Source: Acidimicrobiaceae bacterium | GTDB lineage: Bacteria; Actinomycetota; Acidimicrobiia; Acidimicrobiales; RAAP-2 | DNA length: 39,334 nucleotides | Direction: 5' to 3' | Assembly (NCBI GenBank): GCA_003132205.1 | Contig: PKWY01000056.1 | Span: forward strand, 1-39,334 | In this document: positions 1 to 8,284 of the stretch, piece after piece | Layout: every line of letters starts with the position of its first letter | Numbering within the stretch: the stretch's first letter is position 1 | Program-made: the position numbers and the translations under genes | The notes under the pieces: generated by a model | What the model saw: the letters and a program-made list of their open reading frames with translations, nothing else | What the model was told of the DNA's origin: nothing | Database searches by the model: none

Positions 1-20
1 GCCTGCGCCCGCGTTGAAGG

Positions 21-176
21 TCAGTAGTAGTGCCGTCGACCTCCAATAGCGTGACCCATCGCTCCGAGAAGCCAGAGAACCAGTCCAACTACGAGCAGAA
101 TCATTCCGATTGTCCACACAATCGCAATCCCCGTGACGAACCCAATGAGCAGAAGAATCAAACCGAGAATAATCAC
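21..176 (-). CDS. DUF6131-like small membrane protein
   Basis: A 51-residue protein read from a GTG start. It is almost entirely hydrophobic: two closely spaced membrane segments (about residues 2-20 and 22-39) followed by a short basic tail ending GGRRHYY. Length, the tail and the hydrophobic pattern match the DUF6131 family of small actinobacterial membrane proteins, whose function is unknown. The start is supported by GGAGG four bases upstream of the GTG. It lies just downstream of csbD on the same strand, so the two may be co-transcribed. The family name is recognised from memory of its typical sequence, not from a search. Confidence 0.8.
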   Translation of the reverse strand: MIILGLILLLIGFVTGIAIVWTIGMILLVVGLVLWLLGAMGHAIGGRRHYY

Positions 177-269
177 AAAGCCTCCAATGCCAGTACCTAG
201 TCTTCATATTGCTACCTGCCGCCAACTCGCCGCCTCAAAAGGCACGCAGACGAGCGCGGAAACCAAGAA

Positions 270-494
270 CTACTTGCGACGCGCAGCGTCCTTGGCCTTG
301 TCAATCGCCTTTACGGCCTTGCGTTCCGCCTTTTCGGCCGCCTCTTCGACCTTGCTCTTCACACGGCCAATCTTCTCCTTCGCCTCGCCAGCGCGACGGT
401 CGATCTTGCCCTTGGATTCCAACTCCTTGTTGCCAGTAAGGCTCCCGACTGCTTCTTTGACCTTGCCCTTCGACTTCTCAATTTTTCCTGCCAT
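270..494 (-). CDS. CsbD family stress protein
   Basis: A 74-residue, highly charged, lysine/alanine/glutamate-rich protein beginning MAGKIEKSKGKVKEAVGSLT. This opening and the following GNKELESKGK segment are the hallmark of CsbD-like proteins, small soluble helical proteins induced in general stress responses (sigma-B-controlled in Bacillus). Biochemical function is unknown. The second half is an extended KAE-rich helix, longer than the minimal CsbD domain. AGGAGG lies about ten bases upstream of the ATG. It sits between two small membrane-protein genes on the same strand, which suggests a stress or envelope gene cluster. Assignment is confident; role is inferred from the family. Confidence 0.9.
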   Translation of the reverse strand: MAGKIEKSKGKVKEAVGSLTGNKELESKGKIDRRAGEAKEKIGRVKSKVEEAAEKAERKAVKAIDKAKDAARRK

Positions 495-622
495 GATGCA
501 CCATCCTCCTTGGTTGTGATACTTGAAGACAGTCCGCCAACTTCGGCTGCGTGCGGACCAAACTCCTTTCGATCAGGAACCCGGATCATTCGCAGCGTGA
601 ACCCAACGTGCGCCAGAATCCG

Positions 623-886
623 TTACTTGCGCTCCTCGTGCTCCGAACTTGAGCGACCTTGCGAGTCGGTGACCTGACGGTCCATGGAGTGAGTGCCGGT
701 GCTCACCTGACGTCGCGACGTAGCAAAGACAATCGTCGAGACGACGAATCCGAACGCCCCGGCAATCATGAGTATGAGACCGACGGTGGACAGACGAAAA
801 CCCGTACCTTGATAGGTGACGGCCCAGTACATAATCGCCCCTGCGGCAGCTGCGATGGCACTTAGCACCATTCCGGGAAGGCCCAT
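623..886 (-). CDS. Small two-helix membrane protein (DUF6458-like)
   Basis: An 87-residue protein starting MGLPGMVLSAIAAAAGAI. Two hydrophobic segments (about residues 5-22 and 31-52) are separated by a short polar turn and followed by a hydrophilic, charged C-terminal tail. The frame is open further upstream, but I chose the internal ATG because GAGAGGGG lies about seven bases before it and the longer N-terminus is not protein-like. The layout resembles DUF6458-type actinobacterial proteins (MG start, two helices), though the match is not strong enough to name the family firmly. Function unknown. It is the first of three small same-strand genes with csbD and the DUF6131-like gene. Confidence 0.6.
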   Translation of the reverse strand: MGLPGMVLSAIAAAAGAIMYWAVTYQGTGFRLSTVGLILMIAGAFGFVVSTIVFATSRRQVSTGTHSMDRQVTDSQGRSSSEHEERK

Positions 887-1051
887 TTCGCACCCCTCTC
901 TCGCTTCCCTGATCGTTTGCCAGGCGGGAGGCGTCAAATTCCAACCTCCACTACCGACGATTCTAGAAATTGGAGAACCGACCTGACTAGGGCCATATGA
1001 CCCTGCCTCGTCCGATTCGTTCCAACCACCATTGAACAGGGTGTAGTCCAA

Positions 1052-1813
1052 CCAACTGGCGACTGTAATGGGCTCCCTTCAAGCATCGACTGAGAAGACG
1101 TGCTTTGCTCCTACGAATGCCACGATCCGCGGCACGCGGGTACACGTGAATCCACTTGGAAACCGATCGATCCGCCGAGGATTCATCGCCCGCCAAAGTG
1201 AATCCGCCCGTCGGAGATGTATCTCCATCGGAACCCGGCAAAAGCCGACCGATGTCGGAAATGATCCAATTAGGCCGCAGCCGACGTGAGCGAGTCGCCC
1301 GCACATCGCGAAGGCCAGCAGAACCGGCCAGCGCTCGAGCGCTACTACTACTCGGGTCCAGACTCTTGATCTGGCCCGCGCTCCGGCTGAGGCTCCTTGG
1401 GACGGCGTCCCAGGCACCAAAGCACGAACTTGCCAACTGTTCCGACGTCCTGACTTCGTCCGTGAGCTGCCTCGTGGCCGAGGCGCGTCCCCGAAACACC
1501 GGAACTGCTTTCGGCAAGTCCCGCGAGGTGGATATTCGTGACTTCTTCAGCCCTCGGTACCTTGTCCATTCGGCGCCGAAACTTTCTTGGCTTATCTCCG
1601 CTGGATCCCATTCGCCAATTGTCCCACATACACGATCCGAGTCTGAGGGGATTCTTGGTGCCATTGCCTCCCCACTGAGCGACCTAACACCAACGCCGCG
1701 CCCGGAAGCAGGCTTAGGGCTCGCGGGCACTTCGATGTGCCCTTACCGAGCATGTTCATGTCCCTCGGCCTTGACGCGGCGAGTGCGCAGCAGGCCTACC
1801 GGCGGAAGGTGGG
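1052..1813. other. No recognisable gene
   Basis: About 760 bases with long open frames on both strands (for example 1156-1860 on plus and 987-1730 on minus). Their translations are arginine/serine/proline-rich, lack domain-like patches and have no good ribosome binding site, so I do not call them. This may be eroded coding sequence; I recognise no family remnant in it. Confidence 0.5.
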
Positions 1814-3391
1814 TCATGCCCCGGGTGCTGCGCCCAGCTCTTCACGAAGCTGGTGCTTGAGTACCTTCATGCTGGCGTTGCGCGGCAGGCTGTCGACGAC
1901 ACGGACTTCTCGCGGCACCTTGTACTTCGCCAGATACTCCGACGCCAGCGCCAGCAACGCATCTACCTCGATCATCTTGCCCGGTCGCGGAATCACGAAC
2001 GCGATGGCGACCTCACCCATACGCTCGTCAGGGCCGGCCACCACGGCTGCCTCGCCGACGTTGCCGTCCAAGAGTAGGACGCGCTCGATCTCGGCCGGGT
2101 AGACGTTGAAGCCACCGGTGATGATCATGTCCCTCTTGCGGTCGGTGATCTTGAGGTAGTTCGCATCGTTCAAGAACCCGATGTCGCCGGTGTGGAGCCA
2201 GCCGTCCGAGTCAATTGCCTGGGCAGTCGCCTCCGGGTCCTCGTAGTACCCGGTCATGAGGTTGTTACCGCGCACGAGAACCTCGCCCTGTTCCCCGGTC
2301 GGCAGTTCCTCGCCGCTGGCACCGACGACCTTGACCTCGACGCCGTCCAGTGGCTGGCCGGCGGTGTTGGCAACCATCTCGGGATCGTCACCGGGACGAC
2401 AGATCGACACGATGGCGTGCGCCTCGGTGAGGCCGTAGGCGCTAAGCACGATGTCGAAGCCGAGGTCGCTCGAGAGTCGCTTGACCAGCTCTACTGGGAC
2501 CGACGCCGCCGACGGGCACGAGACGCGCAGCGAGCTGATGTCGGTGTCGGGCAGGCGGGGGCTGTGCAGGATGTCGGTGTAGATCGTCGGCGGACCGAGG
2601 ATGAAGCTCACCTTCTCCTCTTCGATGCGATCGAGCACCTCGTCGACGTCAAAGACCTTCTGCGGGATGATGGTCGCACCCCGCATGAAGCACACCATCC
2701 ATCCGGCCTTGTAGCCGAAGCAGTGGAAGAACGGCGGGATGACGAGGTCCACATCGCCGGGCCCCATCGTCATTTAGACGTCCATGGAGGACCCGTGACG
2801 GAGGACCACCCCCTTGGGGCGTCCAGTCGTGCCCGAGGTGAACATGACGTCCGAGGGGCTCTCGGTCCCGATCGCCGCCAAGCGGGCGTCGACCTCGACG
2901 TCGTCGACGCTTCGGGCACGCGCCATGAACTCCCCGAACGTGCGTGCGCCGGCCGTCTCGCCCTCCAGCGTCACGAGATTCTTGAGCGCGCGCAGCTCCG
3001 GAGCGATCTCACGCACGGAGCCGACCTGGTCGAGCCCGAGGAAGCCCTGCGCGACGAAGAGCGCAGCGGCGTCCGTCTTCTCGAGGGCGTAGGCGATCTC
3101 GTCGTCGGCCCACCGAGTGTTGAGCGGCACCAGCATCGCTCCCGCGCCAAGAATGCCGAGGGCGGAGATGATCCACTCAGAGGTGTTCGGCGACCAGAGC
3201 CCTACCCGGTCGCCTGGCTCGATGCCGAGCGCGATGGCAGCCCGAATGGCCTGGCGCACGGTCGCGCCGAGCTCAGCGTAGGTCCAGCGCCGATCGCCAT
3301 CTATCATCGCGGTCATCTCCCCGAACCGCTCTGCGCTCTGCAAAACCATGGCCGGAATGCTTGGGGGGAGGGGGGAGAGGACGTTGTCCAT
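1814..3391 (-). pseudogene. Acyl-CoA synthetase (AMP-dependent ligase) interrupted by an in-frame stop
   Basis: The gene encodes a fatty-acyl-CoA synthetase of the ANL superfamily, which activates carboxylic acids with ATP and CoA. The ATG at 3391 has GGAG five bases upstream. The N-terminal piece (3391-2774) ends just after the P-loop TSGTTGRPKGVV. A TAA at 2776-2774 then stops the frame, and translation in the same frame resumes at ATG 2773 with PPFFHCFGYKAG, YGLTEAH, the DGWLHTGDIG motif, the KITDRKRDMIITGG hinge and a C-terminal lysine segment (NASMKVLK). All later motifs are intact. The linker between RHG and PPFFH looks several residues shorter than usual, so a small deletion may have created the stop. 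TAA is followed immediately by ATG, so re-initiation giving two polypeptides cannot be excluded. Likely a recent pseudogene. Confidence 0.85.
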
Positions 3392-3546
3392 CAGATCTCC
3401 TGGACGCGAAAGATGCTCGAACACACTTTCAACATTGAAGCACTGAGTGAGACCCCGGAGGCAACGACCAAGGGGCAAACCTTGGTGCAGATTCGATTAG
3501 AGCCTTGCCGCGAAGTCGCAGGCCTGACCAGATCCTTCCCTGGTGA

Positions 3547-3756
3547 CCCCCATCGAGGGGCACGAATTCATCCAGAAGTGGTCGAGGCGCTCGAAAGGAT
3601 GCCCTGGGAAGTACGGGTCCCCCACTCATCATTGCTGATCTTTGGTGTCTGGGCTGGGCCCGCAAGGTGACCAATAGTCCGGTGCGACTGCTGGACGTGG
3701 ACGAAGAGCTGGCCAGTGAGGTGTTTCGGCAAGACGAAATTAGAATCGGTCAGTGA
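3547..3756 (+). other. Unassigned open frame ending in a four-base overlap with the ABC ATPase gene
   Basis: A frame open from 3547 to a TGA at 3754-3756. Its second half has protein-like composition (for example LLDVDEELASEVFRQDEIR), and its stop overlaps the GTG start of the ABC ATPase gene as GTGA, the usual translational-coupling layout. I see no convincing start codon or binding site. A neighbouring frame (about 3570-3670, containing VVEALERMPWEVRVPHSSLL) also looks protein-like, so this may be the frameshifted tail of a decayed gene that once headed the ABC operon. No family recognised. Confidence 0.25.
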
Positions 3757-4478
3757 CTGTGAACCCCCCGCTCCCGTGGGCCCTGGCGGCGGAGGATCTT
3801 CGCGTCGTTCGCCACAAGAACGAAATCCTCAAGTCGATTTCCTTCTCCGTCAAACGCGGAGAACTCGTGGGTCTGCTCGGTCCCAGCGGCAGCGGGAAGA
3901 GCACTCTAATGCGTTCCATTCTCGGAGTGCAAGCAATTACGGGTGGAACGATCCGGGTCTTGGGCCAACGAGCCGGAGCGCCTTTCCTCCGCAATCGAAT
4001 TGGCTATATGGCCCAGAGTTCCGCCGTCTATCTCGACCTGACCATTGAAGAGAATCTCCTCTATTTTGCGGGTGTTTTGGAACTCCCCAGTTCAGAAGTG
4101 ATCCGCGTCGTCGATCAAGTCGAGCTCGCCGCGTTGGCGAACCGGATTGTCTCGTCACTGTCCGGTGGCGAACAGATCAGGGTTTCGCTAGCGATTGCGC
4201 TACTAGGGTCGCCACCGGTCCTGGTCTTGGATGAACCCACGGTTGGACTTGACCCTCTCCTTCGTCGGGATCTGTGGCGAACGTTCGAAGACCTTGCCGA
4301 CCGAGGTACCACGGTCGTGGTCTCAAGTCATGTTCTTGACGAGGCTGCTCGTTGCGGCCGGCTCTTGCTACTGCGCAACGGTGAGCTCCTCTTCGACACA
4401 ACCCCTCGCGAGCTGCTGAGCGCCACAGGGGCTGCAACATACGACGAGGCATTCATTCGCCTCATTGAGGGCGCCTGA
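3753..4478 (+). CDS. ABC transporter ATP-binding protein
   Basis: A 241-residue ATPase subunit of an ABC-2-type exporter. Walker A is GPSGSGKST (about residues 44-52), the Q-loop lies in GYMAQSS, the signature is LSGGEQ, Walker B is VLVLDEP and the switch histidine is in SSHVLDEA. Length and motif order are typical of the DrrA/CcmA-like exporter ATPases. The GTG start was chosen because it precedes the conserved N-terminal strand by about 11 residues. The gene overlaps the downstream permease gene by one base (TGATG), so the two are translationally coupled and form one transporter. Substrate cannot be told from sequence; drugs, lipids or polysaccharides are typical for the family. Confidence 0.92.
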   Translation: MTVNPPLPWALAAEDLRVVRHKNEILKSISFSVKRGELVGLLGPSGSGKSTLMRSILGVQAITGGTIRVLGQRAGAPFLRNRIGYMAQSSAVYLDLTIEENLLYFAGVLELPSSEVIRVVDQVELAALANRIVSSLSGGEQIRVSLAIALLGSPPVLVLDEPTVGLDPLLRRDLWRTFEDLADRGTTVVVSSHVLDEAARCGRLLLLRNGELLFDTTPRELLSATGAATYDEAFIRLIEGA

Positions 4479-5203
4479 TGAGCATGCGCCGCACATTCTT
4501 GACCACCCGTCGAATTGTTCAACAACTGCGCCACGACCCTCGGACGGTTGTGTTGTTGATGCTGGTTCCCTCCGCTTTGGTCGGTCTCCTCGCGTGGTCC
4601 CTGCAGAGGAGTCCGGGATCGTTCAATGCCGTCGGCCCAAAACTTCTCGGGGTCTTTCCCCTTATTGTCATGTTCCTCGTGACATCTGTGACGACGCTTC
4701 GTGAACGATCCGTCGGCACCCTCGAACGCCTCCTCACACTCCCGCTCACCAAGGCGGAGTTCGTCAATGGGTACGCTCTCGCCTTCGGGCTCGTCGCCGT
4801 CGTACAGAGTGCATTGGTCTCAACGCTCTCCTACACCTGGTTCGGCTTGACGCATCACGGCGTGCCGTGGCGAATAAGTGTCGTGGCACTCTGTGCCGGA
4901 CTGCTCGGTACGGCCTTTGGCCTCGCGCTGAGCGCACTGGCCCACTCCGAGTTTCAAGCCGTACAGTTCATGCCCGCGTTCATCTTGCCCCAACTTCTTC
5001 TGTGCGGACTTGTGGTCCCCGTGAATGAGTTGCCGACGGCCCTACGCTATGTCGCCGACGTGCTTCCGATGACTGCTGCAGTGCACGCCATTGCACCCTT
5101 GCAGTCAAGCGCGTACTACTTTGGCCAAATCGCCATCATGGTTGCCTACATCATCGCGGCCCTCGCCGTGGGGGCCGGCACACTTCGACGAACAACCAAG
5201 TAG
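4478..5203 (+). CDS. ABC-2 type transporter permease
   Basis: A 241-residue integral membrane protein with about six hydrophobic segments, including VVLLMLVPSALVGLLAW and a C-terminal helix before RRTTK. It contains the ABC-2 permease feature TTLRERSVGTLERLLTLPLT, the cytoplasmic RE..GT.E.L..P motif after the second helix. It pairs with the ATPase encoded immediately upstream (start ATG overlaps that stop), giving a two-gene exporter of the DrrAB/NodIJ type. Transport direction is inferred from the family; substrate is unknown. The next gene is convergent. Confidence 0.9.
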   Translation: MSMRRTFLTTRRIVQQLRHDPRTVVLLMLVPSALVGLLAWSLQRSPGSFNAVGPKLLGVFPLIVMFLVTSVTTLRERSVGTLERLLTLPLTKAEFVNGYALAFGLVAVVQSALVSTLSYTWFGLTHHGVPWRISVVALCAGLLGTAFGLALSALAHSEFQAVQFMPAFILPQLLLCGLVVPVNELPTALRYVADVLPMTAAVHAIAPLQSSAYYFGQIAIMVAYIIAALAVGAGTLRRTTK

Positions 5204-5292
5204 ATCAACCTTCCGGGGCGACGAATTGTCACCCGAGGATGCGATGGTCCTGTCGTCGTGCCCCTGTCCACGCTGAACCATCGACTCTGGTG

Positions 5293-6114
5293 CTACGCGA
5301 TGTTGTAGACCAAGACTTTGGTGCCGACGGTGAGCAGGTTCCTCGCCCAGATCCAATCGATCGCCTCGTTGCTCACTCGCACGCACCCGTGCGAGACCGG
5401 AAAGGGCGGCACGTAGGAGTCTCCGTGTATCGCGAAGCCGCCGTCGAAGTACTTCGGACGCCACAGCTCGCCGAGCGAGTCGATGACGAGGCCGTCCACT
5501 TGACGAAAGATGTGGAAGACCCCGAGCGGCGTGTCGGCGACGGCGGTGACGCCATCGCTGCGGTAGGTGTAGCCACCCCCCGTCGAGGTGTTGAGTGCCG
5601 CCACGAGCTTGCCGCCCTTCACGATCATGAGCAGATCATCGCCAAGGTCGACCTCGACCACGTTGCCCGATCTGCTCCGTGGTCGGGCTCTGACGCCCCG
5701 CGCGATCGCGGCGGCGGTCACCGGACCCACCGCGCCATCACGTCGAATCGAAGCCACCTTCTGCAGCGCGTAGACGGCCTGCTGGGTGCTGTCGCCGAAG
5801 ATCCCGTTTGGTTGGCCGAGCCAGTACCCCAGCGAGGAAAGGCGCCGTTGAAGAGCGAGAACGGTCCGCCCGCTGCTGCCCAGCCTCAGCACCGGAGCAG
5901 GGCGAGGTCTCCTCACGGCAGTCGTGGTGGTGGACGGCGCCACGACCGTCGTGGTGGAACCTGGCGCGACGGTAGACGTCGTGGATGAAGAAGAGCTTGT
6001 CGTGCTCGAATCTCCCGACGACACCCCGACAGGAACCACGAAACTCCCGACGAACACGACAAGGACGACGCCCACCGCCGCCATGCGGCGCTGCGGCGAA
6101 GTTAGGTAAGCCAT
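5293..6114 (-). CDS. L,D-transpeptidase with peptidoglycan-binding domain
   Basis: A 273-residue cell-envelope enzyme. Order: short cytoplasmic start, one hydrophobic helix (MAAVGVVLVVFVGSFVVPVG) serving as signal or anchor, a Ser/Thr-rich linker of about 40 residues, a PG_binding_1 domain (LRLGSSGRTVLALQRRLSSL and GIFGDSTQQAVYALQ) and a C-terminal YkuD catalytic domain. The catalytic motif is intact: IHGD, then SHGCVRVS with the nucleophilic cysteine. Such enzymes make 3-3 cross-links in peptidoglycan or attach proteins to it, outside the membrane. The frame is open 23 codons upstream; I chose MAYLTSPQRR because it directly precedes the basic-hydrophobic signal region. There is no strong ribosome binding site, so the start is uncertain. 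Confidence 0.9.
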   Translation of the reverse strand: MAYLTSPQRRMAAVGVVLVVFVGSFVVPVGVSSGDSSTTSSSSSTTSTVAPGSTTTVVAPSTTTTAVRRPRPAPVLRLGSSGRTVLALQRRLSSLGYWLGQPNGIFGDSTQQAVYALQKVASIRRDGAVGPVTAAAIARGVRARPRSRSGNVVEVDLGDDLLMIVKGGKLVAALNTSTGGGYTYRSDGVTAVADTPLGVFHIFRQVDGLVIDSLGELWRPKYFDGGFAIHGDSYVPPFPVSHGCVRVSNEAIDWIWARNLLTVGTKVLVYNIA

Positions 6115-6459
6115 GCGCGCATCATGGAACTCGAAGGCCGCCATGTCAAGTGCCGAACTTCCCGAATCGTCCGAAACCAACAATCATTCGTGGGTCGCCT
6201 CACGACGGAGAAAGACTCAAGTAGCACCTGCGCGCCAAGGCGCGAGTTCGTCGGGAGGTGGCGAGTCTTCTGACGATTGATGTGCGCCATCGTCTCGTCG
6301 CCGTTCCCAAAACGCAGCCGAGAGAATCGCCGACAAATCAGAGGCTGACTCCCACGTCCATCCACCCGACGACTGGATCAAGCCGTATCGGGCGGAGAGG
6401 AACCGTGGAGCGCCGGCCAGGCATTCGATTCCTCCACGATCGCGGCAACTACGCGAGCG
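6115..6459. other. Intergenic, no gene seen
   Basis: About 345 bases between the L,D-transpeptidase start and the acyl-CoA dehydrogenase remnant. It presumably holds the transpeptidase promoter; I see no convincing ORF, repeat or hairpin. Confidence 0.5.
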
Positions 6460-6918
6460 TCACCTCGACGGCTCACGGGGTAGGCCGAGCAGTCGCTCCG
6501 CAATCTGGTTCCGGCTGATCTCCGAAGCCCCTCCAGCGATCGAGAGGCAGCGGGTGAACAAGAGGTCGCGCATGAGCCCGGGCTCGGAGCCGCTCAGCGC
6601 TGCGAGTCCGGCGATCACGGCCCCCAACTCGGTGACCCGCTGGGCGTGCTCGGCCGACAGCAACTTCGTGATGTTCCCTTCCGGGCCGGGATCGCGTCCG
6701 TCGACGGCCCGCGCGACTTGACGGAGATTGAGTGCGCGCATCGCCTGGGACTCCGCCAACACGCGCCCGACGCTGCACGCGTAACCCACGTCGTCGGGCG
6801 CGTACCGGTCGAGGGCGTCCAGCAGGTGTTCAGCGTCAAAGGTGTGGGGTCGCTGTCCTCGCCCGATGGTGACGCGTTCGTTCCCGAGGGTGGCGCGGGT
6901 GGGGTCGCCAAGCCCTTA
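6460..6918 (-). pseudogene. C-terminal remnant of an acyl-CoA dehydrogenase
   Basis: From a TAA at 6918-6916 the minus strand reads without interruption to 6460 and gives about 150 residues of the C-terminal helical domain of an acyl-CoA dehydrogenase: TLGNERVTIGRG near the start, then MRALNLRQVARAV, GPEGNITKLLSAEHAQRV and the terminal AGGASEISRNQIAERLLGLP, a classic family ending. The N-terminal and middle domains (roughly 240 residues, including the FAD and substrate-binding strands) are absent. Upstream sequence to about 7280 is split among frames and not recognisable. The intact enzyme would catalyse the first oxidation of acyl-CoA beta-oxidation. As it stands it cannot be functional. It shares a neighbourhood with other broken catabolic genes. 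Confidence 0.85.
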
Positions 6919-7303
6919 CCCGCCGCAGTCGCGAAAGCGTTCTTCTGCAACGGCATGACGCGCGAGCAGAGAGGATTCGTTCTGAGCCACCTGCATGAGG
7001 AATCAACAAGTGTCACCCTCGAACCGGTGTCTCGAATCGGGCTACCCGTCTCCGTGCCCCGAACGTGGATCCTCACCTTGAACCTCCGTGCCCTCTCGCC
7101 GCGTCGACAGCACCGTTTCATCGAGAACTTGGGCGGTGTCGAAGAAATCATCGAACTGGCCACGTGTCATGACGCGATGGTGAGCGAACCTCGGTTGCTT
7201 GCGTCGATTCTCGCCGAGCGCGCCCGCTGAAGGCACGCTGCCTCGGCTCCGCGAACGTCCACTGATCCTCGTTACAATCAAAGAGGACGCTGGCGAAAGA
7301 GAC
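6919..7303. other. Probably eroded coding sequence, no gene callable
   Basis: About 385 bases upstream of the acyl-CoA dehydrogenase remnant on its strand. Frames are broken by stops. One minus-strand piece near 7150 (QFDDFFDTAQVLDETVL) is protein-like but too short to assign. It is probably the scrambled 5' part of the same gene. Confidence 0.4.
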
Positions 7304-7322
7304 TACCGTATGGCATGCGACA
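7304..7322. promoter_or_regulatory. Predicted TetR operator, site 1
   Basis: The 19-mer TACCGTATGGCATGCGACA is an imperfect palindrome around a central G; the half-sites read TACCGTATG and, on the other strand, TGTCGCATG. A near copy occurs at 9521-9539. It lies about 115 bases upstream of the tetR start and upstream of the acyl-CoA dehydrogenase remnant on the other strand. Length and symmetry fit a TetR-family dimer site. Its use by the adjacent regulator is inferred. Confidence 0.6.
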
Positions 7323-7436
7323 AAAGGCACTTTCGGAAGCCCTCCGGTCCAGTGATCGCCACCGATCGCGTCGGCTCGATCTTCCGCGTGACACGGTCCT
7401 GCCCTTGGAACTCCTTACTCTCCGACGTTCACACTG

Positions 7437-8165
7437 ATGGCTAAGAACGAGAAGGTCAGTTCACGCAGGGCGCGTGGATCGCTTAGCCAGGAGGAGATCC
7501 TCGAGGCGGCCACCCAGCTGATCGAGAAGAACGGCTTGGCCCAACTGAGCATGGGTACACTCGCCAAGCGCATGAACTCGGGGGTCACCAGCATCTACTG
7601 GTACTTCCGGAGCAAGGACGAACTGCTCCAGGCCCTTACTGATCGCGTCTCGCACCAGATTTACCACGACCTGCCCCCCTTCGGCGACGGACCGTGGCAC
7701 GAGGAGCTGTACCGTTACTTCGCCGAATTCCGAAACATCATGGAGACGAGTCCCGTCTACCGCGAGGTCTTCGCCTACCGGATTCAGTTCCTCTTCGAGC
7801 GAGCTGCGATGCGCCCGTCAGTGCTTCGCCGTCTCGAGTCCGGGCTCGCCTATCTCGTTCAGAATGGACTCTCCCTTGAAGAGGCCACCGTCGCGTTCAA
7901 CGCGTGCTCGAACTTCGTGCGCGGCTTCGTGATCCTGGAACACGGACTCGATACGGACCGCAGCTCAAGTGGACAGGGTGCCGACGGGACCGAGGAGTTC
8001 CAACCAAACGATGTTGATGCGACCAAGTACCCGCTCATCGCCAAGATCGGTCTCAGCCGCATAGCAAACCTCGGCGATGAGCAGTTCGAAAGCGGGCTCC
8101 GATTGCTCATCGAGGGCGTTCGAGCAAGCGTGACGGACGCCACCCTCGCCAAGAAACGGACCTGA
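7437..8165 (+). CDS. TetR family transcriptional regulator
   Basis: A 242-residue regulator. The N-terminal helix-turn-helix domain spans about residues 15-64 (EEILEAATQLIEKNGLAQLS, then TLAKRMNSGVTSIYWYFRSK and DELLQAL), the classic TetR pattern with the Y.YF recognition-helix ending. The rest is a helical ligand-binding and dimerisation domain of the TetR_C type. TetR proteins usually repress neighbouring operons until a small ligand binds. The neighbours here are fatty-acid/CoA-type catabolic genes, mostly broken, so an acyl-CoA or aromatic ligand is a reasonable guess. No clear ribosome binding site precedes the ATG, so a leaderless mRNA is possible. A hairpin terminator follows the stop. 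This gene looks intact although its probable targets are decaying. Confidence 0.92.
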   Translation: MAKNEKVSSRRARGSLSQEEILEAATQLIEKNGLAQLSMGTLAKRMNSGVTSIYWYFRSKDELLQALTDRVSHQIYHDLPPFGDGPWHEELYRYFAEFRNIMETSPVYREVFAYRIQFLFERAAMRPSVLRRLESGLAYLVQNGLSLEEATVAFNACSNFVRGFVILEHGLDTDRSSSGQGADGTEEFQPNDVDATKYPLIAKIGLSRIANLGDEQFESGLRLLIEGVRASVTDATLAKKRT

Positions 8166-8169
8166 GCCA

Positions 8170-8195
8170 GCGCTCGCGCATGGCTGCGCGAGCGC
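8170..8195 (+). terminator. Hairpin terminator after tetR
   Basis: A perfect 11-bp stem (GCGCTCGCGCA against TGCGCGAGCGC) with a four-base TGGC loop begins four bases after the tetR stop codon. It has no long T-run, as is common in high-GC actinobacteria. It lies between the convergent tetR and amidohydrolase genes and may serve both. Confidence 0.7.
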
Positions 8196-8284
8196 CATTC
8201 AAACCGTACCGATGATCAGCTTGATTTCGTTGCCGTCCGCGAGCGCCCGAGTCTCCTCGATGACGATGAACCAAGGGCTCGGCC

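Noticed and set aside
987..1860. Long overlapping frames on both strands (247 and 234 codons)
   Set aside because: Composition is arginine/serine/proline-rich in both, no binding site, no motif; typical of non-coding high-GC DNA.
2192..3670. Plus-strand frame of 492 codons
   Set aside because: It is the shadow of the acyl-CoA synthetase on the other strand, whose family motifs are unmistakable.
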